DNA of 64,000 bases from an uncultured Oscillospiraceae bacterium (GTDB taxonomy: Bacteria > Bacillota > Clostridia > Oscillospirales > Ruminococcaceae): contig UQMF01000006.1 of assembly GCA_900542145.1 (NCBI GenBank), forward strand, positions 1-64,000, given 5' to 3'. This document shows positions 15,566 to 24,003 of this stretch, piece after piece (position 1 is the first letter of the stretch; every line of letters starts with the position of its first letter). The position numbers were made by a program, and so were the translations under genes. Below the pieces are notes generated by a model that was not told the origin of the DNA, did not search any database, and saw only the letters and a list, made by a program, of their open reading frames with translations.

Positions 15566-16879
15566 TTATTTTTCTGTGCAGAACTTGACTTCCTTGCCCT
15601 CAAGTATCATGTTCGTGGTGCGGACTGCGCACATCTTGCCGCACATGGAGCAGGAATGCCTGTCAGCCGGAGGAACGCTCTCAAAATAAGCGCGTGCCTT
15701 CTCCGGGTCAGCGGCTACCTTGAACATTTCCTCCCAGTCAAGTTTGTGGCGTGCTGCCGCCATTTCGTTGTCCTTGTCGCGCGCATGCGGGATTCCCTTT
15801 GCGATATCTGCGGCATGGGCAGCGATCTTGCTGGCAATTATGCCCTCCTTGACGTCGTTGAGGTCGGGGAGTCTGAGGTGCTCCGCCGGAGTCACATAGC
15901 ACAGGAAGTCCGCGCCGCTTGCAGCAGCAATAGCGCCGCCGATCGCGGAGGTGATGTGGTCGTATCCGGGGAATATATCAGTTACCAGCGGACCCAGCAC
16001 ATAGAACGGTGCGTTGTGGCAGATACGCTTCTCAAGCTTCATGTTGGCTTCGATCTCGTTCATCGCCATGTGTCCGGGACCCTCTACCATTACCTGTACG
16101 TCCTTTGCCCAGGCGCGCTCGGTCAGTGCGCCAAGCTCGATGAGTTCGGAGATCTGTCCGGCGTCGGTGGCGTCATCGATACAGCCGGGGCGCAGCGCGT
16201 CGCCAAGGGAGATAGTGACGTCGTACTCGCGCAGAATATCCAGCACCTCGTCGTAATGCTCGTAGAACGGGTTCTCGTTCCCGGTCATCATCATCCACGC
16301 GAACAGCAGGGAGCCGCCGCGGGATACTATGTTCATCTTTCTCGGGTCGCGGCGGAACGCCTCGATCGCACGGCGGTTGATGCCGGCATGGATTGTCATG
16401 AAGTCCACGCCCTCTTCCGCATGTGCGCGGACTACTTTCAGGAAGTCCTCTGCGGATATCTCCAGCAGATCCTTGTCAAGGTAGCCGATGGCGTCGTACA
16501 TGGGCACGGTGCCTATCATCGCCGGGGAGCGTTCGACAAGCTGTTTGCGGAAAGTATTGGTCTTGCCGTAGTTCGACAGGTCCATGATGGCTTCTGCGCC
16601 GAACTTTATCGCCATATCCACCTTCTGCATTTCCATGGTGTAGTCCTTGCAGTCGCCGGAAATACCGAGGTTGACGTTGATCTTTGTTTTCAGCCCGGAG
16701 CCTACGCCCTCGGCGGAGAGCGCCGTGTGGCGCACGTTAGCCGGGATAGCCACCCAGCCCTTTGCCACCAGTTCCCGGAGCCTCTCGGGCTCCATGTATT
16801 CCTTCGCCGCAACGGTCTGCATTTCAGGGGTGATGATACCCTTCTTTGCGGCTTCCATCTGTGTTTTGTATTCTCTCAT
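15566..16879 (-). CDS. thiC: Phosphomethylpyrimidine synthase ThiC
   Basis: A 437-residue radical-SAM enzyme converting aminoimidazole ribotide to HMP-phosphate. The C-terminal CSMCGKMC motif (CxxCxxxxC) holds the [4Fe-4S] cluster. Other conserved stretches are MDLSNYGKTNTFRK-like segments, DFMTIHAG, SRGGSLLFAWM and VEGPGHMAMNEIE. It lacks the long N-terminal extension of the proteobacterial type, as usual in Firmicutes. The ATG lies one base after the thiD stop with AAAGGA upstream, so thiD-thiC form one operon under the TPP riboswitch. Confidence 0.97.
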   Translation of the reverse strand: MREYKTQMEAAKKGIITPEMQTVAAKEYMEPERLRELVAKGWVAIPANVRHTALSAEGVGSGLKTKINVNLGISGDCKDYTMEMQKVDMAIKFGAEAIMDLSNYGKTNTFRKQLVERSPAMIGTVPMYDAIGYLDKDLLEISAEDFLKVVRAHAEEGVDFMTIHAGINRRAIEAFRRDPRKMNIVSRGGSLLFAWMMMTGNENPFYEHYDEVLDILREYDVTISLGDALRPGCIDDATDAGQISELIELGALTERAWAKDVQVMVEGPGHMAMNEIEANMKLEKRICHNAPFYVLGPLVTDIFPGYDHITSAIGGAIAAASGADFLCYVTPAEHLRLPDLNDVKEGIIASKIAAHAADIAKGIPHARDKDNEMAAARHKLDWEEMFKVAADPEKARAYFESVPPADRHSCSMCGKMCAVRTTNMILEGKEVKFCTEK

Positions 16880-16880
16880 G

Positions 16881-17675
16881 TTATGTCCTTTCCGGGAAAA
16901 GGCGGTAGAAGTGACCCAGTGGTCCGTGTCCCTTCCCGATATTGATTCCGTGTTCTATTGCTCCGGTGGTGTAATCCTTGGCAAGGCCGACAGCCTCTGG
17001 CAGGGAGTGCCCCTGCGCCTGGAAAGCGGCTATCGCCGAGGAAAGCGTGCAGCCGGTGCCGTGCGTAGTGTTGGTATTCACACGCTCGTGCGTGTAATTG
17101 TGGAATTGCTTCCCGTCGAACAGCACGTCGGTGGCGTCCCCGGTGAGATGGCCGCCCTTTATCAGGACTGCGCCTGCGCCGTGGGCAAACAGACTCAGCG
17201 CCGCCGCCTTGATGTCAGCGTATTCCTTTATGGTGCAGCCCAGCAGCTTTTCTGCCTCGGGGATATTCGGCGTGAGCAGCGTGCACAGCGGCACGATGGT
17301 GGTGATGAACGTATTGACGGCGGAGCCCTGCATTAGTTCAGTCCCGGCGGTGGCGGCGAGAATAGGGTCGCACACAACGATCTCCGGGTCGAATTTCATC
17401 AGCGCAGCCGCAACGGCGTGCATTGAGCCAGCGTCCGGGAGCATGCCTATCTTCACGGCGTCCACCCGGATATCCGTGAACACCGCCTCAAGCTGGTCGT
17501 AAATCACGGACGGCGTTACCGGCATCGTAGAAATAACGCGCTCGGTGTTCTCCGCCACGACAGCGGAAATTGCGCTCATTCCGTAGCAGCCCAGGGCGGA
17601 AAACGTCTTGAGGTCTGCCTGGATACCAGCGCCGCCGCTGCAATCAGAACCGGCGATCGTAAGGCAGTTTTTCAT
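16881..17675 (-). CDS. thiD: Hydroxymethylpyrimidine/phosphomethylpyrimidine kinase
   Basis: A 264-residue ribokinase-fold enzyme that phosphorylates HMP and HMP-P to HMP-PP. Motifs: LTIAGSDCSGGAGIQADLKTFSALG at the N-terminus, PEIVVCDPILAATAGTELM in the middle, and the catalytic THGTGCTLSSAIAAF. The ATG at 17675 follows a full AGGAGG site; six upstream in-frame codons fall in the terminator hairpin region. It is first in the thiD-thiC operon, and the TPP riboswitch and its terminator precede it. Confidence 0.96.
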   Translation of the reverse strand: MKNCLTIAGSDCSGGAGIQADLKTFSALGCYGMSAISAVVAENTERVISTMPVTPSVIYDQLEAVFTDIRVDAVKIGMLPDAGSMHAVAAALMKFDPEIVVCDPILAATAGTELMQGSAVNTFITTIVPLCTLLTPNIPEAEKLLGCTIKEYADIKAAALSLFAHGAGAVLIKGGHLTGDATDVLFDGKQFHNYTHERVNTNTTHGTGCTLSSAIAAFQAQGHSLPEAVGLAKDYTTGAIEHGINIGKGHGPLGHFYRLFPERT

Positions 17676-17691
17676 AGTGAGCCTCCTGTGC

Positions 17692-17722
17692 AAAAAAGAC
17701 TTCTCCGGTGATAGAAGAAGTC
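17692..17722 (-). terminator. TPP riboswitch expression-platform terminator
   Basis: On the minus strand GACTTCT (complement of 17716-17722) pairs with AGAAGTC (complement of 17698-17704), followed by six T (17692-17697), between the aptamer and thiD. Confidence 0.88.
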
Positions 17723-17738
17723 CTGAAATACTATTGTC

Positions 17739-17822
17739 ACGGCTTCCCTACGATGGTATTGACCAACAGGTTCAAAGGGTCAGGCGAAAAGCCCTCTCAA
17801 CTCCGCAGAGTACCCCCAGCAT
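17739..17822 (-). promoter_or_regulatory. TPP (THI-box) riboswitch aptamer
   Basis: Read on the minus strand it contains GGGGGTAC, TTGAGAGG, CTGACCCTTTGAACCTG, TCAATACCATCGTAGGGAAG, matching the THI-box core in order and spacing. It lies upstream of thiD with an intrinsic terminator between, so thiamine pyrophosphate should switch off thiD-thiC transcription. Confidence 0.95.
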
Positions 17823-17904
17823 GGTATATATTATATCACTTATTTCCGGCGTTGTCAATATCCCAGACATGTGGGACACGACTTTTCTGCGCCGGACTTT
17901 TCAC

Positions 17905-17933
17905 TTGACAATTCTATGGAATCATGTTATAAT
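17905..17933 (+). promoter_or_regulatory. Sigma-A type promoter for tRNA-Leu
   Basis: TTGACA (17905-17910), a 17-base spacer and TATAAT (17928-17933), both consensus, 14 bases before the tRNA. Confidence 0.88.
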
Positions 17934-17946
17934 AGTAGTGTTATAT

Positions 17947-18031
17947 GCGCCTGTGGTGAAACTGGCAGACACGATGGATTTAGGTTCCATTTCCGCGAGG
18001 AATGCAGGTTCAAGTCCTGTCAGGCGCACCA
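17947..18031 (+). tRNA. tRNA-Leu (anticodon UAG)
   Basis: A class II tRNA of 85 bases including encoded CCA. The acceptor stem is GCGCCTG (17947-17953) with CAGGCGC (18021-18027). The anticodon arm ATGGA-TTTAGGT-TCCAT gives anticodon UAG, and the T arm has GGTTCAAGTCC. A long variable arm lies between. It has its own promoter and terminator. Confidence 0.97.
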
Positions 18032-18036
18032 GTCGA

Positions 18037-18080
18037 GTGCCTCGACACGCAATACGCGTGCCAAGGCGCTTTTTCTTTTT
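18037..18080 (+). terminator. Intrinsic terminator after tRNA-Leu
   Basis: GTGCCT (18037-18042) pairs with AGGCGC (18064-18069), enclosing a CACGC/GCGTG hairpin, followed by TTTTTCTTTTT. It ends the tRNA transcript. Confidence 0.8.
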
Positions 18081-18344
18081 AGGCGGACTCTCGCGTTATC
18101 AAGCGCACTTATCTTAAAATCTTTGCCAAGCAATGGCATTCCTCTGCTCCCTCCGGGCTTGATGAACGCTCATTGCCTAGACCGCTTCACAGACAGAACA
18201 GGTAAGAATCGACTGATAAGCAAGAGGACAGAACTCCGCGCACGGAGTTAATTCTCAACTGCGCATTAACCGTGCAACTGTAAAACTTTGTTTCATTTTT
18301 CTTTCACGGTTATTTCACAAAACGAATATTGGAAGTACATACAA
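18081..18344. other. Intergenic stretch without a recognised gene
   Basis: No supported open frame. It contains a perfect AACTCCG-CGCA-CGGAGTT hairpin at about 18232-18249 without a T run, and otherwise no feature I can name. It could be a decayed mobile or repeat fragment, but this is a guess. Confidence 0.4.
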
Positions 18345-18570
18345 AACCGGTATCATATAATCACAGCAGATGACCGGAAGGTCAATGCCGACAAGCAGCT
18401 GCGGTATTCACCGCGGCGTTTCAATAACCTACCTCCCCTTTTATGATGAGTTTTCATCTGGGTAAAGCTGATTGATACCGGCTGATCCCAAAAGTCTGTA
18501 CGTTTTCCTTCCTTTTTTCGTGCAGACGTTATCCTTTTTCCCACAGCCCGCACAGCTGTGGGATTTTTTT
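18345..18570 (+). ncRNA. Candidate structured non-coding RNA ending at an intrinsic terminator
   Basis: A strong plus-strand terminator at 18540-18570 has no plus-strand protein gene before it, and the tRNA upstream already has its own terminator. The stretch before it folds well: CCGGTATCA at about 18348-18356 pairs with TGATACCGG near 18473-18481, closing a branched domain with AATGCCG/CGGCGTT, a GCGGT-ATTC-ACCGC hairpin and GATGA-GTTT-TCATC. A TATAAT at 18356-18361 overlaps the 5' arm, so the 5' end is uncertain. The closing stem and size recall 6S-like RNAs, but I cannot assign a family. Confidence 0.5.
18540..18570 (+). terminator. Intrinsic terminator of the candidate ncRNA
   Basis: CCCACAGC (18540-18547) pairs with GCTGTGGG (18555-18562), followed by a seven-T run at 18564-18570. 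There is no T run on the minus strand, so it acts on plus-strand transcripts. Confidence 0.85.
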
Positions 18571-18578
18571 GTCCGTGA

Positions 18579-19175
18579 TCAGAGCGTGCTGCGGTTCTCC
18601 AGCGCCTTCATCAGCGTCACATCGTCTGCGAATTCCAGTGCGGAGCCTGCCGGCAGTCCGTAGGCAAGGCGGCTAACCTTTATTCCCATCGGCTTGATAA
18701 GGCGGCTGATGTAGACCGCCGTTGCCTCTCCCTCCACCGTGGGATTAGTCGCCATTATAACCTCGCGGACGTCCGTCAGCCTGCCCATGAGTTCCTTTAT
18801 CTTGAGGTCCTCTGCGGTAACTCCGTCCATGGGGGAAAGCAGCCCGTGCAGCACATGGTACACTCCCTCGTATCCGCCGGAGCGCTCGAACGCCGAAACG
18901 TCCTTCGGGGATTCCACCACGCATATCACGCCCTTGTCCCGGTTATCGTCGGAGCATATCTCGCACACCTCGCGGTCAGTGAAGTTCTGGCAGCAGCGGC
19001 ACAGCTGCACTCCGCTCCGCGCCTGCACCAGGGCGGAAGCGAACTCCTCCACCTCGTGCTGCGGAAGGTTCAGCATGTAATACGCCAGCCGCTGCGCGGT
19101 CTTTATCCCGATCCCGGGGAGTTTCGCGAATTGCTCCGCGGCAAGCGCCAGCGGTGCAGAAATAAATTCAGCCAT
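18579..19175 (-). CDS. recR: Recombination mediator RecR
   Basis: A 198-residue RecR, full length. It has the N-terminal helix-hairpin-helix (LPGIGIKTAQRLAYYML), the C4 zinc finger CRCCQNFTDREVCEIC, and a Toprim domain with VVESPKDVSAFERSGGYEGVYHVLHG and MATNPTVEGEATAVYI. RecR acts with RecO and RecF to load RecA on gapped DNA. AAGGAG precedes the ATG. It is the last gene of the dnaX-ybaB-comEC-recR run; in many Firmicutes recR follows dnaX-ybaB directly, and here comEC is inserted between. Confidence 0.97.
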   Translation of the reverse strand: MAEFISAPLALAAEQFAKLPGIGIKTAQRLAYYMLNLPQHEVEEFASALVQARSGVQLCRCCQNFTDREVCEICSDDNRDKGVICVVESPKDVSAFERSGGYEGVYHVLHGLLSPMDGVTAEDLKIKELMGRLTDVREVIMATNPTVEGEATAVYISRLIKPMGIKVSRLAYGLPAGSALEFADDVTLMKALENRSTL

Positions 19176-19193
19176 CTTATTCTCCTTGGTATT

Positions 19194-21155
19194 CTACAGC
19201 TCAACTCTGAGCGGTTTGTCGTAAATATTCACGCCGTTGTACGGCACCTGGTTCTGCCACGCCGACACATACAGCGGCAGCCCTGCGGAGTTCGCCGGAA
19301 CGCTCCGGGTGTAGCCCCAGTACATGACGATATCTCCGCTTACGGACTCGTCCCCGGATTTCGCGCTGACGATCGTCCTGCCGTTCACCTTGATGGAATC
19401 CGCGGCAGTGCCGTCAGCACCTCCGCCGATTATCACTCCGTCGTCGTACGGGGCGAGCAGCTCGTCTACCGGGAAAAGCTCCGCCAGGTCGGACAGCGCC
19501 GCCATTCCGGCGTAGTCCAGCTGCGGCGCGTTCACCATGCGGACGTGGGTTATTCCACTGCGCATGAATTCGTTGAACAGCTTCTTTTTCAGCCCGGAGC
19601 CTGTCCCGGAGATCATGACTGAAGCCTCGTCCCCGGTGCATATCACTGCGGCTCCGCTCCTGCCGTCGGATATCATGTCGATACGGTTCCGGATGTAGTT
19701 CCCGTAGGACCCCACGCAGACGAAAAGCACCACAGACAGCGCGAATCCCTGTAACGCCAGCTTTGTGCTGTCAGCCCGGAATACTCCGATCACAAGCAGC
19801 GCAGCCGCCAGGAACGCCAGCGGAACCATCGCCGGGTGATCCGCCGGGAGCCATGCCCGGGGAATACCGCCGAATACTCCCAGGAGTCCGCAGAATCCCT
19901 TCATGACCCACAAAAGCGGCAGGGCAAGCAGCGGTATTCCGGACGCCAGGAACAGCACTCCCAGAGTAAGCCCGGCGGTGAACAGCGGCGCCGCAGCCAC
20001 GGAAGCCGGGACCTCCGCCAGGGATATCCCTCCGAAGCAGGAAATGCTCACGGGCGCAATGCAGATCATCGCGCACAGCGAAAGCACCGACGCTTCTTTC
20101 AGCTTGGCAAGCGCCCGAATCTTCTCGAACCGGAATTTCCTCAGCCCGTTCAGATATCTTCCCAGGACTGCCGCGCCGAATACTCCCAGCACGGACATCT
20201 GAAGCGCAGGGTCCGCCGCAGCATAGGGTGCAAGTATCGTCAGTGCAAGAAATGCCGCGCACAGGGAGTTCATCGTTTCCGCCCGGCGGCAGAACAGCAG
20301 CGAGCATTTGGCTATCAGCATCATCAGACCGGCGCGCATAACGGAGGGCGAAAATCCGAACAGCACCGCCAGCAGCGGGACCGCCGCGATCGCGATATAT
20401 GCCTGGGAACGCTTTCCCCTGCCGAAAAGCTCCATAAGGATCATCAGCACCAGGGTGATGTGCGCGCCGGACACCGCGGTCATATAGTTCAGCCCGCTCC
20501 AGGTAATATCGCGCTTCAGCTTCATCGAGAATCCGGAGGTATCCCCCAGCAGAAGCCCCCTGCAGAGCGCCGCTTCATCTCCGCCGAGCACGTCAAGGCG
20601 CTCCCCGGCGGCGCTGCGGATATTCCCGGCAAGTCCCAGCAGGCTGAATGAATGCCTCTGGGAGTGTATCTCCTGTACTCCGCCCTCCAGGACAACTCCG
20701 TCGGAGAAGGTGAACAGGTCGTCGTCCGCCCGGGCAAGGGTGAGGGTTACGTCCAGCACGTCGCCGGGCTGCGCGGAGTAATTCCCCGTGAGGTCAATCA
20801 GCGCCGGGAATCCGTTCAGCACGCACAACGCCCGTCCTGCGGAGAAATATTTGGAATAAGAGCTCACCGAAGTCACCCGACAGGAGGTGCGTATCTCGCT
20901 GCCGCTCATTCCGCTCAGCGGCTGGCAGTAGAACCACATGTAAGCGGACATGCTGAATACGCCGAGGAGGAGTCCCACGGACAGCAGTTTCTCACGGTGC
21001 ATGGCAAAGCAAGCGGCAGTCAGCACCGCCGCCCCGGAGAGCAGTATTATTCTCAGAAAATCGTCGCCGCACGCCGCTGCAATACACCCGACCGCGTAGG
21101 TCAGACCAAGGCGTACCGCAGGCAGCCGAAGCACCGCAGTAATTTGTCTGTCCAT
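19194..21155 (-). CDS. comEC: ComEC/Rec2-family DNA uptake protein with a degenerate metallo-beta-lactamase domain
   Basis: A 653-residue polytopic membrane protein. It has N-terminal helices and an OB-like DUF4131 region (about residues 1-170), then the Competence domain with GLLLGDTSGFSMKLKRDITW and AVSGAHI. Many helices follow to about residue 490, then a soluble C-terminal part. In ComEC that tail is normally a metallo-beta-lactamase-like nuclease with HxHxDH. Here the aligned segment near residue 545 reads NAPQLDYAG, so the metal-binding histidines are gone. It may form the channel without nuclease activity. The ribosome binding site is weak and the start less certain. Confidence 0.85.
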   Translation of the reverse strand: MDRQITAVLRLPAVRLGLTYAVGCIAAACGDDFLRIILLSGAAVLTAACFAMHREKLLSVGLLLGVFSMSAYMWFYCQPLSGMSGSEIRTSCRVTSVSSYSKYFSAGRALCVLNGFPALIDLTGNYSAQPGDVLDVTLTLARADDDLFTFSDGVVLEGGVQEIHSQRHSFSLLGLAGNIRSAAGERLDVLGGDEAALCRGLLLGDTSGFSMKLKRDITWSGLNYMTAVSGAHITLVLMILMELFGRGKRSQAYIAIAAVPLLAVLFGFSPSVMRAGLMMLIAKCSLLFCRRAETMNSLCAAFLALTILAPYAAADPALQMSVLGVFGAAVLGRYLNGLRKFRFEKIRALAKLKEASVLSLCAMICIAPVSISCFGGISLAEVPASVAAAPLFTAGLTLGVLFLASGIPLLALPLLWVMKGFCGLLGVFGGIPRAWLPADHPAMVPLAFLAAALLVIGVFRADSTKLALQGFALSVVLFVCVGSYGNYIRNRIDMISDGRSGAAVICTGDEASVMISGTGSGLKKKLFNEFMRSGITHVRMVNAPQLDYAGMAALSDLAELFPVDELLAPYDDGVIIGGGADGTAADSIKVNGRTIVSAKSGDESVSGDIVMYWGYTRSVPANSAGLPLYVSAWQNQVPYNGVNIYDKPLRVEL

Positions 21156-21226
21156 ATTCAGCGTGAAACAAAGGGCGGCAAGGACGCGATACGCACCTTT
21201 CCGCCCGGGATAATTTCAGGATCTTA

Positions 21227-21574
21227 TCAGATGAAGCCAGGGAAGGAAACGCCGCCGGTCACCTTCTCCATCTCAGCTGCGCCGTAATCGTCAACTTCCT
21301 TGAGTATCTCATTTACGCCGCTGATGATGAGGTCCTGGAGCATTTCGATGTCCTCGGGGTCAACGACCTCGGGCTTGAGGGTAACGGACTTGAGCTGCTT
21401 GTCGCCGGTCATTACCAGCTCAAGAGCACCGCCGCCTACCTGCTTTGTGAACTCCTTGACTGCAAGCTCTTCCTGGATCTTTGCGATGTCGTCCTGCATC
21501 TTCTGTGCTTTTCTCACCATCTGGTTCATGTTAGGTGTGGAATTCTGATATCCCTGGGGTAATCTTGCTTTCAT
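21227..21574 (-). CDS. ybaB: YbaB/EbfC family nucleoid-associated protein
   Basis: A 115-residue YbaB/EbfC protein: N-terminal helix MNQMVRKAQKMQDDIAKIQEEL, then the beta-sheet dimer region with GGGALELVMTGDKQLKSVTLKPEVVDPEDIEMLQDLI. These small homodimers bind DNA. The extra ~14 N-terminal residues (MKARLPQGYQNSTP) are seen in some clostridial members. AAAGGA precedes the ATG. Position between dnaX and recR is the classical Gram-positive order. Confidence 0.94.
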   Translation of the reverse strand: MKARLPQGYQNSTPNMNQMVRKAQKMQDDIAKIQEELAVKEFTKQVGGGALELVMTGDKQLKSVTLKPEVVDPEDIEMLQDLIISGVNEILKEVDDYGAAEMEKVTGGVSFPGFI

Positions 21575-21589
21575 TTCGGTATTATCCTT

Positions 21590-23662
21590 TCACTTGATTT
21601 GTACATCTATATTGAGCCGCCGTGCTTTTTCCAGCAGCCCCTTCACAGCTGAGTTTTCTTCCTCGGCTGCTGTATCCGTATCATCGCCGACGACCTTCGC
21701 CCTCAGTTTCCTGCCGGAAGCCTGGGACAGCACCTTTTCCAGTTCCTGCGTGCCGTTGGCGGTCATGCCCTGGAGCATAAGATTCCCGGTGTGTATCTCA
21801 AGCACGCCGTCCGCGTTCACACTGGCGGTGGAATCCTCCAGCATCGCCGCGTAAAGAGCGTCGCTCACCTTTGCGAGAATTCCGTCCCACTCTTCCCGGG
21901 ACATTACGGAAAGCTTCTCATAGCCTGCGGAAGTTGTCTGCGCAGGCTCCGCCGCGGTATTCTCCGGCTTCTCTTCTGCAGCCGGCTTTCCCTCCGCCGT
22001 ATTCGCAGGCTCAGGCTTAACCTCGGGAGCAGGCGCAGCTTCCGGCGTATTCACGGACGCCAGTGTAACTACGGCAGCCGCAGGCGCGGTGTCAAACTCT
22101 CTCGGCGGAATGTATTCCTCGGGAGGTTCCTCTGGCGGCGGAGCGAAATCCACCTCCGGTGCCGCAGGGACGCTGTTCATCACCGGCATGGGTATATCCT
22201 CCCTCGCCGATGGCGCAGGTACCGGAGCAGGCTTCACGGGAGCCGGAGCTGCGGCGGCTTGCGACTTGCTTTCCTGCTTCGGAACATTCTGACTGATTAT
22301 ATCCTGAAGCTTGTCCTGATTCCCGGAGATATCCGGAGCGGGCTTTTCAGCAGCTTCCGCCGGGACCTCCGCAGATTTTGCCGCCGGGACAGGCTGTTCC
22401 TGCACAACAGGCTCGAAAATCTTCTGGAGCTTCTTCACCGCTGCCGCCTGGCTCGGAGAAAGCTTCTCATCGGAGCGCGGCGCAAATTCACTGCCCATTG
22501 GCTTGAATTCCGGTCTGGGAGCCGGCTGGGGCGCCGTGGCTATCACAGCGCTGCTCTGCGCTGCGGACTGTGCCGCAGTCTGGGCGCCGGTGCACAGCTT
22601 GACAAAGCACATCTCCGCCACGGTGCGGCGCTGGCGCGTTTTCGCCATATTATCGGAGCATTCCTGGATAAGCGTAAGGCAGCGCAGTATATCCCCGAGG
22701 GAAAACATTCCTGCCAGCCGCTCTATCTCGGCATAATCCGACGGCATGACCGAGAGCAGCCCGTATTCCCCGGGAGCGCTCCTGCACAGCATGAGATCAC
22801 GGAACACCGAGCCAAGCTCATCCATGACCCGGGCGATGTCCTTTCCGCCCTTGTACAGTTCCTCCAGCAGCCGGATACAGCCGGGAATATCCCTCGCCGC
22901 AACGAACTCTGAAAGCTGATACATTCTCTGGTTGTCCGCCACGCCTGCGCAGTCCCTCACCGTATCCTCGGTGACGTCGCGGCTGACGGAAATACACCTG
23001 TCTAGCAGCGAAAGCGCGTCACGCATTCCGCCGTCGGAAATACGGGAAATCATGTCCGCCGCGCCCTGCGTTAGGCTCACGCCCTCGTTGGCGGCGACGC
23101 TGAGCAGTCTTGCGGAGCTGTCCGCAATATCTATCCTGCGGAACTCGAACCGCTGGCACCTGGAAACGATGGTCGCCGGGACCTTGTGCAGCTCGGTTGT
23201 GGCAAGAATGAATATAACATGGGCAGGCGGCTCCTCAATTGTCTTGAGAAGCGCATTGAATGCCGCAGTTGAAAGCATATGCACCTCGTCCACGATGTAG
23301 ACGCGGTATTTGCAGCTGACCGGAGTATACGCCAGCTGATCCTGGAGCAGATGAACGTCCTCCACCTTGTTGTTGCTGGCGGCGTCCATCTCTACGATAT
23401 CCGTGGCGGAGCCGTCGGCTATCTCGCGGCAGCTCTCGCACTCAAGGCAGGGATTGCCGTTCACCGGGTGCTTGCAGTTGAGCGCCATCGCGAGAATTTT
23501 CGCGCAGGTAGTCTTACCTGTTCCGCGGCTGCCGGTGAAGAGATACGCGTGGGTGTTCTGCCCGGTCGCGATCTGATTTTTCAGGGTGGTGACTATCTGC
23601 GGCTGGGAGATCACGTCGTCGAAAGTCCTCGGACGGTATTTACGGTACAGCGCAAGATACAT
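21590..23662 (-). CDS. dnaX: DNA polymerase III subunit gamma/tau
   Basis: A 690-residue clamp-loader ATPase. N-terminal AAA+ domain: P-loop GSRGTGKTTCAK near residue 44, zinc-binding cysteines in CKHPVNGNPCLECESC, Walker B VYIVDEVHMLS, and the sensor region TTELHKVPATIVSRCQRFEFR. The lid and oligomerisation domains run to about residue 380. A long Pro/Ala/Glu-rich linker and a C-terminal tau-like domain follow. No obvious slippery heptamer for frameshifting was spotted. The ATG at 23662 follows AAGGGG and begins MYLALYRKYRPRTFDD, the standard N-terminus. Confidence 0.97.
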   Translation of the reverse strand: MYLALYRKYRPRTFDDVISQPQIVTTLKNQIATGQNTHAYLFTGSRGTGKTTCAKILAMALNCKHPVNGNPCLECESCREIADGSATDIVEMDAASNNKVEDVHLLQDQLAYTPVSCKYRVYIVDEVHMLSTAAFNALLKTIEEPPAHVIFILATTELHKVPATIVSRCQRFEFRRIDIADSSARLLSVAANEGVSLTQGAADMISRISDGGMRDALSLLDRCISVSRDVTEDTVRDCAGVADNQRMYQLSEFVAARDIPGCIRLLEELYKGGKDIARVMDELGSVFRDLMLCRSAPGEYGLLSVMPSDYAEIERLAGMFSLGDILRCLTLIQECSDNMAKTRQRRTVAEMCFVKLCTGAQTAAQSAAQSSAVIATAPQPAPRPEFKPMGSEFAPRSDEKLSPSQAAAVKKLQKIFEPVVQEQPVPAAKSAEVPAEAAEKPAPDISGNQDKLQDIISQNVPKQESKSQAAAAPAPVKPAPVPAPSAREDIPMPVMNSVPAAPEVDFAPPPEEPPEEYIPPREFDTAPAAAVVTLASVNTPEAAPAPEVKPEPANTAEGKPAAEEKPENTAAEPAQTTSAGYEKLSVMSREEWDGILAKVSDALYAAMLEDSTASVNADGVLEIHTGNLMLQGMTANGTQELEKVLSQASGRKLRAKVVGDDTDTAAEEENSAVKGLLEKARRLNIDVQIK

Positions 23663-23705
23663 AAACACACCCCTTTTCAGATAAAAATATAAATGCCCTC
23701 GATTA

Positions 23706-23808
23706 TGGGAACAGGCTTGCTGCGGCACACAGAGATGTCCGCTTAATGCTGCTCGGTTCCCCGCCTGACATGGTTCACAGCACTCTGTTGCACAGGGCCT
23801 GCCCCCAT
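23706..23808 (-). ncRNA. ffs: Signal recognition particle RNA (small bacterial type)
   Basis: On the minus strand the ends pair (GGGGGCAGGC with GCCTGTTCCC). The conserved domain IV reads TGTCAGGCGGGGAACCGAGCA, followed by GCAGCATTAAGCGG. It lies directly upstream of dnaX, the same order as scr-dnaX in Bacillus. It has a consensus promoter and no obvious terminator before dnaX, so read-through is likely. Exact ends are estimated from pairing. Confidence 0.88.
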
Positions 23809-23831
23809 AAGCGAGAGCATTTACATTCTCT

Positions 23832-23860
23832 ATTATACTCTATTCCTCCGAAAAAATCAA
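23832..23860 (-). promoter_or_regulatory. Promoter of the SRP RNA-dnaX unit
   Basis: On the minus strand: TTGATT (23855-23860), a 17-base spacer and TATAAT (23832-23837), about 25 bases before the SRP RNA pairing begins. Confidence 0.82.
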
Positions 23861-23906
23861 GTAGTTTACGAAAAATATTCTTCTGCACTTTTATCCGCCG
23901 TTGCGC

Positions 23907-23936
23907 TTGACTAACAAAATATCGGTGTGATATACT
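23907..23936 (+). promoter_or_regulatory. Promoter of the cation efflux gene
   Basis: TTGACT (23907-23912), an 18-base spacer and TATACT (23931-23936), 68 bases before the start. Confidence 0.75.
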
Positions 23937-24003
23937 ATAGAGAATAAGTTTCCTGAGGAATACAATACAATACTATTATAGATATACAGAGGGAGTGACC
24001 GTG

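Noticed and set aside
13862..16945. Long plus-strand open frames across the thi genes
   Set aside because: They lie opposite intact thiE, thiM, thiW and thiC and show no recognisable domain.
18353..18553. 66-codon minus-strand frame in the recR-tRNA gap
   Set aside because: No ribosome binding site at its start, a basic low-complexity sequence, and it is covered by paired RNA elements.
21590..23662. Programmed frameshift in dnaX giving gamma
   Set aside because: No convincing A-AAA-AAG-type slippery site followed by a stem was found by eye.
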